Made by a program: the position numbers and the translations under genes | Notes under the pieces: model-generated | Seen by the model: only the letters and a program-made list of their open reading frames with translations | Database searches by the model: none | Told to the model about the DNA's origin: nothing | Shown: one piece after another, positions 13,801-25,800 of the stretch | Layout: each line of letters begins with the position of its first letter | Position numbering within the stretch: position 1 is the first letter of the stretch | Source: Hydractinia echinata | Lineage: Eukaryota; Cnidaria; Hydrozoa; Anthoathecata; Hydractiniidae | Direction: 5' to 3' | NCBI GenBank assembly: GCA_030067915.1 | Contig: JASGCC010000007.1 | Location: 1,413,501-1,477,500 of the forward strand | Length of the DNA stretch: 64,000 bases

Positions 13801-16800
13801 CTGCACCACTAATGATTAAATATCGTTATCAAGCATTAAATTGTTACACCAGGTAATAATAACCTGTTCTTCTTTTAGTTGTTGTTGCTAACACAATTAA
13901 ACTAAGTTTCTATCTTCCATACAACACTTGTGGCTTAAAGGTTGCCTCTGACCTTATAACAAGTTAATCTTAATCGAAGGAAATCATTAAAACATTACAG
14001 AAAAAAGTATTATTTAACGAGCAACTTATATAATAAAAACACAAAAACGATTTATTTATTCTATGTTTTCATAAAACCTTCAGCTTCGATCGCCTTTATT
14101 GCAGCGTTAAAAACACGCTTCAAAAACTTGTATAAAACATCAGGATACCTCATGACGTCACAAGAGCCAAAGATACAGACTGCAGTCTTGCAGCATGAAA
14201 ACTGCGAAAAGATATTTTGAAATTATATAATTTTAAAATAATATTTTTGCTATCATAATTCTAATTAGCTTAAAAAATATTATCTTTTAGATATTGTAAA
14301 CATGGTTTGGTATAAAATAGGATGTAAAAATTACAGAGCAGAAAATCAAAAATTATCTTTTTTTAAACTGCCAAAGAATAAAAATAATGCTAAAACTATT
14401 TTGAAAGTCACCGTTTTAATCAGTTGTTGAGATGCCAAATCGTCTTATCACATTTTTGCAATCACAAATCCGCAATCTCATTCTGAATCGTGCAATATTG
14501 ATATCAAGGCAGAAGAAATCCATGTCGATTTTTATGTATGTGATCTTGGTGTATGAGGAGCAGTAAATGGTTGAAATGCAAACAGAACCTTGCTGTCAGC
14601 GCAATTATGGAATGCAAGGATTTTTTGATACTTAAGCGCTTTGTAGCGAAAAAGGTGAAGAAAGAAAAAACATATTTTTTTGCATGACATGTCTTAGGTG
14701 GATATTCACATGCAGTGGACAGAGAGAAGGATTGCCCACCTGGAATAAAACGAGCCTTCGTCACACCTGCCTAAAGATTCTATGGAGAGCAAATTGTAGA
14801 AAACTCAATTAAATTCTTACGAATGACATAACTTTTTATTTATTTATTTATTATTTTCTTTTTATTTGGATGTATTATTTTTTTTTTATTTCTTAAAGTT
14901 CATATTACACTGTTTACATATTGGAAAACCCAGAACCACACGCCCTTCCATATATCCTGTGTATACTCCGTCAGATTTTTGTTAGGAACGTTATTTCTTG
15001 GTTAAACTCACCCATCGAAAACACCGGAATGCAGAAAGTACTAGTTCTTCAGAAATATGTAAAATGTACAAAACACAATTAATGACATACAAAACCCTTA
15101 CTAGCTTTACATACAAGTGTAGCAATAAGTCTTAAAAACAAGCATAATAAAAATCTATACGTAATATAAAGGTACTATAAATATATACAGGCTCTATAAT
15201 GGTGCTTATGACTATGAGCTAAAAAAGTCCTCGTTAGGATAAATGAACTTGGAGCGAGAATCTATGTCACTGCAGGGAAAATCATATCTGAATGCGACTA
15301 GTAAATGTGAAAAAAACATGTAGAAGGGAGGGAGGCGGTGCTGAAAAAGGCTGAAGAACTGAAAAGGAAGATGCTATGCACATGGCTCTTTTATACCACC
15401 TTGCAATGCATCATGGAATGCCAAGGGGGATGTCCCTGGGCACATGGTGAAGTGAGACAACTTCAATGTGGGTCTGAAGGTGTATCACTGGGGGAATTTA
15501 AACCCTTATAAACACAAGTATTTATAAGAACATTAAACTCACCCATCAAAGACACCAGAGTGCAGAAAGTATAGTTCTTCAGAAATATGTAAAATGTACA
15601 AAACACAATTAAAAACATACAAAACCCTTACTAGCTATACATACAAGTGTAGCAATAAGTCTTAAAAACAAGCATAATAAAAATCTATACGAAATATAAA
15701 GGTACTATAAATATATACAGGCTCTATAATGGTGCTTATGACTATGAGCTAAAAAAGTTCTTGTTATGGATAAATGAACTAGGAGCAAGAATCTGTGTCA
15801 CTGCAGGAAAAATCGTATCTGAATGCGACTAGTAAAAGTGCCAATCCAAAGTGAATTAAGAAAGTGTTAGGAAATAGGAGGTAGGTGTGATGCCATAGCA
15901 CGCTGGGCAGATATTCACTGAGATAAAGGCATATGGAGATATAAGAACATGGAATCGGACTTCCATTCACCCAAAAGGGATATAACATCCAATGACACTC
16001 CAGCCTCCAGAGCAAAGGTAGCACCCCCACGACGAAACGAGTGGGTACCATATTGCTCAGGAGGGATGCCGATTTCTGAGAGGATCCGAGACATACAACA
16101 TTCATTCATGAATCCCCTAACCAGCAAAATACTTGGGTGGTTTTAGGAGCCCCAGCAGTAAATGAAAATGCATGTTGTATAGCGGTTACTGGACACAATA
16201 TAGATTTGGGAGCAGCCAACAAAGGCACAGTAATAATACGCTGTCCTAGTTGAATGGTCTTGCTCCAGCGAACGGCTATGTAAACAGTTGAGTTTGAAAA
16301 GGAGAAGTCTGACTTGGTAAACTGCCGACCAGGATTAAAGGTATTACATGAAACTGGCAACAAATGTACCTTACGAAATAACCCAAAAAATGCAACTACA
16401 CAAATAGCCCAAAATGAGGCGTGATAACTGCAGTTAAGATTAAGGCGTGGACGGATCTGAACCAATAAATCTGGGGTAATAGGCAGACGAGGTCGAGGAG
16501 GGACTCCCAACACTCGTCTAATACCCTTGAGGACTAATGACAGTATCCAGTTCTCATTAAGCGGATTAGGAAACCCCATTTCCTTATGTAATAAACCAAC
16601 GAATGAAATATACAAACGGAGTGACTGCGGCAGAAGAAACTTAGCAAGATAGGCTGATATAAGCACAAAAAACTAGTAGTGGCAGGGACTAAAGGCACAG
16701 ACAGCATGTAACAAAATTTTTTATAAGTAGTAAGATATGTACGGTAGTTCTTCTTAGTACTCTCTCAACATAATTAGCTTGACGAAAATATATGACATCA

Positions 16801-19800
16801 TTCGACAAGGCCTGCACCAGCCATAACATTGTCCTTACCTGGCACATGAAACACCTTTAGACGAAAGTTATAAGTTGCAGACAACCAAAAAAGTTGCCGT
16901 AGAAACTTCATCATAAGAGGGTTTCGAGTAGTGCCCTTGTTTAGCATGCTGACAGCAGCAGTATTATCACAATAAAAATGGACCGTCTTATTGCGCCAAG
17001 CAGAAGCCCAGCGAGCAGCTGAGAGAACAACACACAATGCTTCCTTAAAATTGATGTAAAGGCAACTAAGTGATGGTGAATCTACCAACAAGTTTGAGTA
17101 GAACCAATCACCAAGATAGAATCCGCCTATAGCTGAGGAACAAGCATCAGTTTGTAATGCAGTGACTGGAAGTTTGTCATGAAAATCACATTGTCCATTA
17201 AAGGTGTCCAAGAACTCATCCCACCACACCATATCTCTGTGGAATTCGAGTGTCAGCCGACACTTCGAGGCAGAGGTAGGCAGAGTGTTCATAAGATCAA
17301 GGACGCGGCGAAGAAAAGTGCGACCACCGCACACAACTTTACAGGCCCAATTGAGGCGACCTGCTAATTGTTGCAACTGTTTCTTGGAAGCACGTTTTCG
17401 TGTTAAAAATAAGGCAATAACATCTTTTAAAACAGATAGTTTATGAGCAGCCAGTGATAGAGTTAGAGACACAGTGTCTAGGACAACTCCCAGAAATGTC
17501 AGGCATTGGCATGGAGCCACTATTTTTGAAGGGCTAAGTTCAAAACCAAGTGACACAAGTAAAGTACAAAGTGTTTTAAAAGCTAGTTGGCATTCTGCTT
17601 GTGTTGATCCAATGACAAGGAAGTCATCGAGATAGACTACCATCAAGGAAAAACCCTGCCTAGCCATCATACAACGAACTGCTTGGGTCAAGCGATGAAA
17701 AATGCCAGGAGCACTTTTACCTCCAAAAGGTAGGCGCGTATCTACAAGGTAGGTAAAATTTTGTTCCCTTTAAACTTCCATTTTAGACCAATTTCTGGCC
17801 AATTGGAAAGGTGAACCGGGAGAGAACAATAAGCATGCCGTAAGTCAACCTTGGCCATAAAGTAACCAGGCTTCAATAAGCGGGAAGCCTCATCCAAAGT
17901 TTGAAATTTTTTCTGCTCAATATCGATGTATGAGTTAACACGGTTACCAGGCGGCATTAAACAATCGTGGATGAGGCGTATTTCAGAAGTGTCAGGCTTA
18001 GGGATGGCACTAAGAGCACTAACAATTAGCGGCTTGGTAGCAGATATAACATAGTTTCCAGCTGCAATTTCCTCTCATAGAACTTTTCCCACTTGAGAAG
18101 ATGCAGTGGGATTAGCAGAGGAGAAATAATTATGCATTTCAGCAGGCCGAAGCCTGCTGTCCTTAGGAAGAAGCTGGAATCCATTGGTAACCCCATCCAG
18201 GAAAAAGTCCTGATCAGGATCACCAACCAATTCCGAAGTCCAAATACCATGACAAAGGGGGGAGGAGAAGGAAATCTGAGATAGTCAGTTCCCGTGCCCT
18301 CCGGGATGTGTATGACCAGCGTGGGCCTTTCCACATGCCTGAGAACCAATCTTACGGTTACACACATGGGAAAAACGGGATCCAGCTTTTACACATCCCT
18401 TCAGGCGATTAAAATTGCAACATATTTCTACTCCATCTGAATTATGTGTAGCAAAGGTTGGTACTACACTTTTACCGGATGGAGGTAGGCCATTGCCTGT
18501 ATTACCCGCCCGGAAAGGAGCTTGTTGTACTGTCCAACGTGGAATTATAATCACCTCGTGTAAATGGCTGTTATCGATACTCCATGGGTAGCCACAAGTG
18601 TGCTGAAGAATGCGATACTCGTCATCGTATTTCAGCACAGACTCCCAGGTACAGTACTGGAAAAAGGTTGTTTAACATATCGAGCGCGCAACGTGCGCGG
18701 ACTCCCTCGATACGCGATGTACCGCGTTTATAATAATAAGAAACAATTAAAATAAATTGTCACGATCTATCGAGAATCTAGTATCGTGACAAAATCCGTC
18801 TCGATGTGTCGCGATGGTAGGTGATAATGAGAATAAAGAAGCTTTTCTATCGCCGTTCTTCATTCTTAAATTTTTAAAACGCGATCTAAAACAGCATTTC
18901 TATCGCCGCTTTTTGTTCTTAAACTTTTAAAATGCGATCTAAAAAAACATTTCTATCGCCGCTTTTCGTTTATAAACTTTTAAAATGCGATCTTAAAAAA
19001 CATTTCTATCGCCGCTTTTCGTTTATAAACTTTTAAAATGCGATCTTAAAAAACATTTCTATCGCCGCATTTCGTTTATAAACTTTTTAACTTCGATCTA
19101 AAAAAGCATTTCTATCGCCACATTTCGTTCTTAAACTTTTAAAATTCGATCTAAAAAAACATTTCTATCGCCGCTTTTCGTTTATAAACTTTTAAAATGC
19201 GATCTTAAAAAACATTTCTATCGCCGCTTTTCGTTTATAAACTTTTAAAATGCGATCTTAAAAAACATTTCTATCGCCGCTTTTCGTTTATAAACTTTTA
19301 AAATGCGATCTTAAAAAACATTTCTATCGCCGCATTTCGTTTATAAACTTTTTAACTTCGATCTAAAAAAGCATTTCTATCGCCGCATTTCGTTCTTAAA
19401 CTTTTAAAATTCGATCTAAAAAAACATTTCTATCGTCGCTTTTCGTTTATAAAAACTTTTAAAATTCGATCTAAAAAAACATTTCTATCGCCGCATTTCG
19501 TTTATAAACTTTTTAACTTCGATCTAAAAAAACTTTTCTATCGCCGCATTTCGTTCTTAAACTTTTAAAATTCGATCTAACGAAGCTTTTCTATCGCCGT
19601 TCTTAGTTCTTAAATTTTTAAAATGTGATCTAAAAAAGAAAGATTAACGCTAGCTGTATACCCTAGATTGTTATGCATAAGTTAAAAAAATATAACACAA
19701 AGGAAGTATAATTACATTTAAACATCCGCGATCATTGTTGAATACACTCTTATTTTTAAAATAGTTCTATTATGAAAAAGTGTTAATGGCCTCGATAGCT

Positions 19801-22800
19801 TCGAGAATGATATCGAGACGGATGCATCGCGAAGCCCTCTCGATACAATTTGAAAGTAAAAAAACGTCTATCGCGGATCGAGAATACCGTCGCGATACGC
19901 GAAGCGCGATGTTAAACAACCTTTTTCCAGTACTGTATATTTCCTAGCCAATTCCATAACCTTAATGGAGTGTGAAAGGTAGTCACGGAGGTCGGATGAG
20001 GTGGGGAGCCTGTTCGTCATTAAAAGTTCATAAAAAAGTCGTAAATTTGCAATAGAAAATTGTTCTACAGAGATACTTTCAAGTCTAGGCTTTTTCTCTC
20101 CAATGGAGAGGACAAGTTTAGTATTTTGACCAGAGTCCGAACTGATAATTTTTTATTCGTCAACAGGACGCAAACGAGAAACATAGTCAATGTTTTGTAG
20201 CAGCTTACCTTGACCAGTTGAGGAAGTGCGAGACGGCCGAAGAAATAGCTCTGAACTTCGCTGTTCCTGTTCCCGAAAAAAGACTTCAGCGAGACTACGT
20301 TGTTGAGACGCAAATTGATGACCAAGTTGTGGCTGTGTTTGTGTTTGAGGCAAATTCGATTTTTCGGGGAAATTTGAAACCCTAGGCTGGAGCAAAGTGG
20401 ACATCGCATGATGGAGGCAGTGCTGGGACGATGCCCAAAGTTTTCTAAGTTGGGCTTCTCATGCTGCTATCTCACGTCGAAGAGTAACTTCTTCGGCGGC
20501 GATCGACTCTCTGATAGTCTGCTCCTCCCTTTCCAAGGAGGCCAATTGCTGACGAAGCTGTGCAACCTGTGTGTTGTTACCTGCTTTGTTAGCAGAATTG
20601 GGGCTGGTAGTAGTGTTCTCCGATTGAGAAACTATGTCACCTGTTTGCTTCTTCTTTTTCTTTGATCCCAACTGCAGAAATTCAGTTGGTCTTCCCAAAC
20701 AGTGGATAGAGGGGTGACCAAAATCATGGGATGCATGGGGTTCATGACAGGCTGGGCAACGGGATCTCCTTCTGGTTTCCTCATCAACGACCGCAGCAGC
20801 TAGATCTGGTGCCTGTTCAGTGTTGGAGTGCTGAGGGGTAACTGTAGGAGTAACTAAGGTAGCCAGAAGGAACCATAGCCAATGTTGTTGGAGAAAGATG
20901 ACCAAAGGTAAATAAATTAATAAATAGATGATATAAAATGTAAAAGGCTTGATACTGTAACATACGATAAGTGATTGCTGTGTACAACTGCTGAAAAAGG
21001 CTGAAGAACTGAAAAGGAAGATGCTATGCACATGGCTCTTTTATACCACCTTGCAATGCATCATGGAATGCCAATGGGGATGTCCCTGGGCACATGGTGA
21101 AGTGAGACAACTTCAATGTGGGTCTGAAGGTGTATCACTGGGGGAATTTAAACCCTTATAAACACAAGTATTTATAAGAACAATGAAGATATGTTGATTC
21201 TATATCATAGATTTCATTTCCTCAAAACAATCGGTCAAAATCTCCGTGATTGATAATACCTTTTATTTCTAAATTATCTAAAGAATATATTTTTGAATAA
21301 CTTAATAATCAGCATAGGCAAATATAAGGTTATGTACATGTCACTAGTACACACCTTGTAGGTTATCTATATTGACTCTTGTTTATGACAGCAAAAATAC
21401 TTATTTGTGGTCATTTGACAAGGTTAAGCCTCTTTATCGCTACCACTGTGATATGTTACCCACGATGAATCAGATAAATCCCCGCTCCGTGTCAAGTCAA
21501 ACTGAAACCCAAGTACAACGTTAAAACCTTCTGATTCTGACTCATCTGAAGAAGAAATAATTATTGCAGTATTTAATAAATTTGTTGGTTTTGAACGAAC
21601 ACATATAATTCTGCATTATGCAAAATTAAAGACAAAAAAGTGTTTTTTAGCTCTGAATCGTCAATCTTTGATTAACATAATCTTCGAAACATATCAAGCG
21701 AATTCTATAAACGTTCAGTCAGCGTAGAAGGCATTCTATGATTCTTTGGTCTTTGGGATGTCAATTATGCAGCCATTATGAATTTCAAAGTTTGAGAAGA
21801 AGCGTGAGCATGATAAAGCTGCATGATGTGAGGTAGCAAAAAAATTGAAAGTTTATTCACAATTATTTGCTGTACTAAACATTTCTGTAAAAAACGAATG
21901 TTATTTTCTTAAATATTTATATGAATAGAACTAAATTAGGTAGCATCAATATAACGTTGGAGGCAACCTTTAAACATTAAATGTGAATTATAGATCTTTT
22001 TAAAAAAAAATTAAACAAGAATAATTTTTCTTTCATTTTCAGCTTTTAATGTTGGGATAAATCTTTTTTTTTCTTTTATTTACTCAGAAATACCCTTAAG
22101 CATTACTACCTGTAAAGGTAAATATAAAAACTAAATTCATACCCAAAGAATTATCATAACAGGGGAGGGTGTTATGCAGGCCTATCAATAAGGGGAAAGC
22201 AATTGCTCACGCAAAAACTCACCCAATTCTGAGAAATGAGAAACTAGCTTACCCATTATTTGCTCCCCCAATTCCACAAAAAGTTTGTCTGGCTGAGCAA
22301 TATCAATTTATCTCACATGAAAATCAATGGTATCTTTCTTATTATTTGCAGGAAAAAATAACCAAAATATATATAAAAAAAAGATAAAATAGATAAAATA
22401 AATAAAAAAGTAATAAAGTATGAATTTATAAACTTATTTTATTTATTCAGGTTGCTAGTCCAGTCTAAATTATTGTAACCTTGGGTGAGCGATTTATTGC
22501 TTGGGTGTTATTTTCTTCTTGATATTGACAAGCATTTAGGGACTTTCATCTATTTTTATTTTTAATTTTTTCTTTGTGTAAGCTGTACTTGACGAAGTTA
22601 TTAGTAATAACTAAATACTCTAACAAATAGGATGTATTATTTCCACTACCAGCGTAAAATACTTACTAACGTTTTTTAAATATTCACATTTAGTTTCAAT
22701 TTGCGGACAGACTGGACATAATATTAATGTTGGTGGGAACTTTTGGAGCTATTGCTAATGGTGCAGCATTTCCTTGTCAGCTTCTTGTGCTTGGAGAGTT

Positions 22801-25800
22801 AACTAGCAAATTTATCGAATTTGGAAAACAGATTCAACAAAATAACACTAATGCAACAAAAAAGGTTATTAACATTGAAGATGAAATGGCATTTTTTTCA
22901 CAATTATATTGTTATCTAGCTATTGCTGCATGGCTGGCAGGTTATATGCAGTGTGCTTTCTGGTCAGTTAGTGCTATAAGACAAACTCATAGAATACGGC
23001 TAAAATTTTTGCAAGCTATATTAAGACAGAATATTGGTTGGTTTGATGTCAATGAAGGTGGTGGTCTGACTGGTAGAATGTTTGAGTAAGTTACTTTCTA
23101 ACTTCTTAAAATAATTGAAATAATAGAATATGTGAAAATTGTTTAAAGCTATATTTTATGTTTGGTGATTATGTGCTGTTAATCTCTTTTATTTCTGTGT
23201 GTTGCACACCTAATGCTATGGATGGATAAACGTGCAAAGCTTCTATTAAATTTATTGATATCTGGAAAGGGGGTTAAAAGAGTTTTTTTCTTTTTCCAAT
23301 GGAAAACATATTTTTGGACATAATTCACATCGTCATCAATGTTGCCTTTTTTCCGTTATTTCATATTGGTGTTTGTAAATATCTTTAATGGTGAAAGTTA
23401 AAATATGCATTATCCTTAAGCAGCGCCTGATAGAAGGGGTTGTGGATATTTAAGGCATTATGGTATCCAATATTTTTACTCAACAGTTTTAGGAAAATTA
23501 TTTAGAAATCTATAGGTTAGTTTATTTATTTTGCTATAAAAAAATTGCAAGTACCAGTCCTTCGTTGTTCTTTTAGTCTCAGAAGTTTTGATGAAGTTTT
23601 GAACAGAGAGTTATTGTATGCAGATGGTTTGGTTCTTATATCTAAGTCAATGAAAGAATTACTTGAAATGTTTAAAAAATAGAAGAAATTACGAAATTAT
23701 TAAAATGAAGAGAAAGGGTTGAAAATGAATGCAGTATAATTTGATACAGCCTTGAAATGAAAAGTGGCCTTACAGAGTTTATAGAAACAAAGTTGGTAGT
23801 AAACTCAATTTTTTACATAAGGGATGACTCAGAAATCCAACTGGTATACTGAACCTTAATTAGACTTTTAGATTTTATTTCCTCCCTCCATGCCCTTAAT
23901 GTCAAACTAAGAATGGAATATTTGTGTATAGTCAATCCATGCAATCGAAAGCACACATGCCCTTGAAACATGTCGATGATAAATCAATACTTTCCATTGT
24001 GCAAAAGGATTGTATTTCACTGTATGAAATATTCAAGTGAGAAAGTATTTAACACTCTTTCTGTAACATCAGATTGACATTTATACACTTTTTGATCTGC
24101 AAATTAACCCTAAGAAGTTTATTGGTTTCCCAGAAAAGTAAAAAGCTAGCACTTTCAGTGTATAATAGTAAGGAAATATTTCTAGTTTTATTAATGCACC
24201 AAATAGCGGCTTAATATTAGATACAGTTGACGCTCTCTAATTCGATATTCAAGGAGAATGAGATATTCATTGAATTAGAGAGCTTATCAAATAGTGGGAA
24301 GTCTCTCTAATTCGATATTTGGGGGGTAAATGTTGAATTAGAGAGCGGAATGCAGTGGCAGTGCGAATATCAAGTTTTTTCTTGGGAACCTATGGGATAT
24401 TTGCCTGCTTTTTTAAATCAGTTTTCTAAATCAATTGCCCTATTTATATCTTTTAAACCACTTAATACATTATCTCCAAATTTTAGATATAAACTATAAT
24501 CTTCAAGCGTATTAATTGCGGTCAACACGTCATTGAGTGATGGTTTGGCAGGTGGCATCTTGTTTGGTTCATCACCATTGGAATCGTCATCACTTGAGTC
24601 GTTAGACTTACTGGATACTTCAGCAATTATGTCAGCGTTAGACAATGCTCCACTGACAGATGTTTGCGAGTCTACGTCTATAAGTTCTTCATCTGATAAT
24701 CAGTAATCCACACTGAAGTTGTTCTTCAACTTTTCGAGATCGATCTCCAATTCTTCCACTACATTCTCCTCAACTTCCAAATCAGCAAATGGGTCGTCTT
24801 CATCATTCAAGGCTCTTTCGGCAGTTTCGACTGATATGCCTGCTTTTTTTAAACAATTTGCAAACGTTTGATTAGGTAGAGAATCCCATGATTTTCGTAA
24901 CATTGTCATAGCGGTCAAAATTGTGAATTTGGGGAGTTCCTTGTCCTTCTCCAAACTCAGAATCTGCTTCTTCACAGCGAGGGAATGATATTTCGCTTTA
25001 AGGGATCTGATGACACCTTGATCCATAGGTTGGGTAATAGAGGTGGTGTTCGGAAGAAGGAAAATTAACTTGACCCATTGCAAGCCTGTCACCTCGGGAT
25101 GAGCAGGGCAGTTATCGATAATTAACGCGATTTTTCTTTCCTTTGCACCAAACTTGGCATCGAGTTCCTTGACTCACTCTTCAAATAATCCTGAATCCAT
25201 CCAACTTTTCTTTTGAGCGCGATAACGACATGGGATACTTTTTGCCCCCTTGAAACAGCGAGGAGTCACATATATTATGGACAAATATTATTCTATGGAT
25301 GCTTTTGTAATGGGGCACCATGTGTACAAAGCCATTTGGACCCTTTCACTTGATGAAGAGCTAGATGTTTCCATTGAGCCAGATAATGTTACAGACAAGT
25401 ATGCAGTAGCTATGTATCAAAAAGGGAAGGCAGTTGTTGTTGGTCACCTTCCTCTTGGCCGATCCGGAAAGTTTGCCAAGACGATACATTTTTTTCTGAA
25501 GGCTTCAACTCACAACCGATGCAAAGCAGTGGTTAGTGCTAAGAAAGCTGTGAACGAAAACGACAATTTGGGAATGAAAGTTCCATGCCGCCTTGAGTTT
25601 ATTGCAGAAGAAAAATCAATGAAAATTTTAAAGGAGCGGTTACCTAAACTTTTGTAACTTTTTTTAACTTTAGCAAACTTACCTTTTTTCCATTTCCCTA
25701 ACCATCCATCAGAGGCATGAAAATTTTCGATGCTAAGTTCCTTTGCGAAGAATAGAGCCTTCTCCTTGATTTGAACACCATTGAGTGGAACATTCTCGGA

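Larger units (their letters stand above)
18285..21031 (-). pseudogene. Ngaro gag-like frame, interrupted
   Basis: The nucleocapsid-type protein of the element. The N-terminal part has RCPACHEPHASHDFGHPS, a Cys/His cluster typical of DIRS/Ngaro gag, then a Lys-rich stretch and a coiled-coil-like LRQQLASLEREEQTI. In-frame stops occur near 20459 and 20153. The C-terminal part (18638-18285) has ICCNFNRLKGCVKAG and FSHVCNRKIGSQACGKAH, a second zinc-knuckle-like region. A TA-flanked element (18652-19935) splits the frame. Dropping it with one TA rejoins codons K-Y-T-W-E-S, so gag was continuous before that insertion. Confidence 0.8.
15002..21182 (-). mobile_element. Ngaro/DIRS-type tyrosine-recombinase retrotransposon, decayed
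   Basis: Read on the minus strand, the element runs A1 (20989-21182), gag-like frame, reverse transcriptase plus RNase H, tyrosine recombinase, B1 (15533-15840), A2 (15339-15532), B2 (15002-15310). This A1-ORFs-B1-A2-B2 order is the split direct repeat arrangement known for Ngaro/PAT elements, which integrate by tyrosine recombinase without target duplication. A1 and A2 differ at one of 194 positions that I compared; B1 and B2 differ at more. Stops and frameshifts break every frame. Gag is also interrupted by a second element at 18652-19935. The whole sits in ABCB intron 4, antisense to the gene. Confidence 0.92.

Noticed and set aside
18840..19635. Regular 53-bp array considered as a CRISPR array
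   Set aside because: Units are contiguous with no unique spacers, AT-rich, inside a eukaryotic TA element. It is a satellite.
20408..20665. Plus-strand 85-codon frame over the Ngaro gag
   Set aside because: Antisense shadow of the gag reading, which has the zinc-finger motif and the element context.
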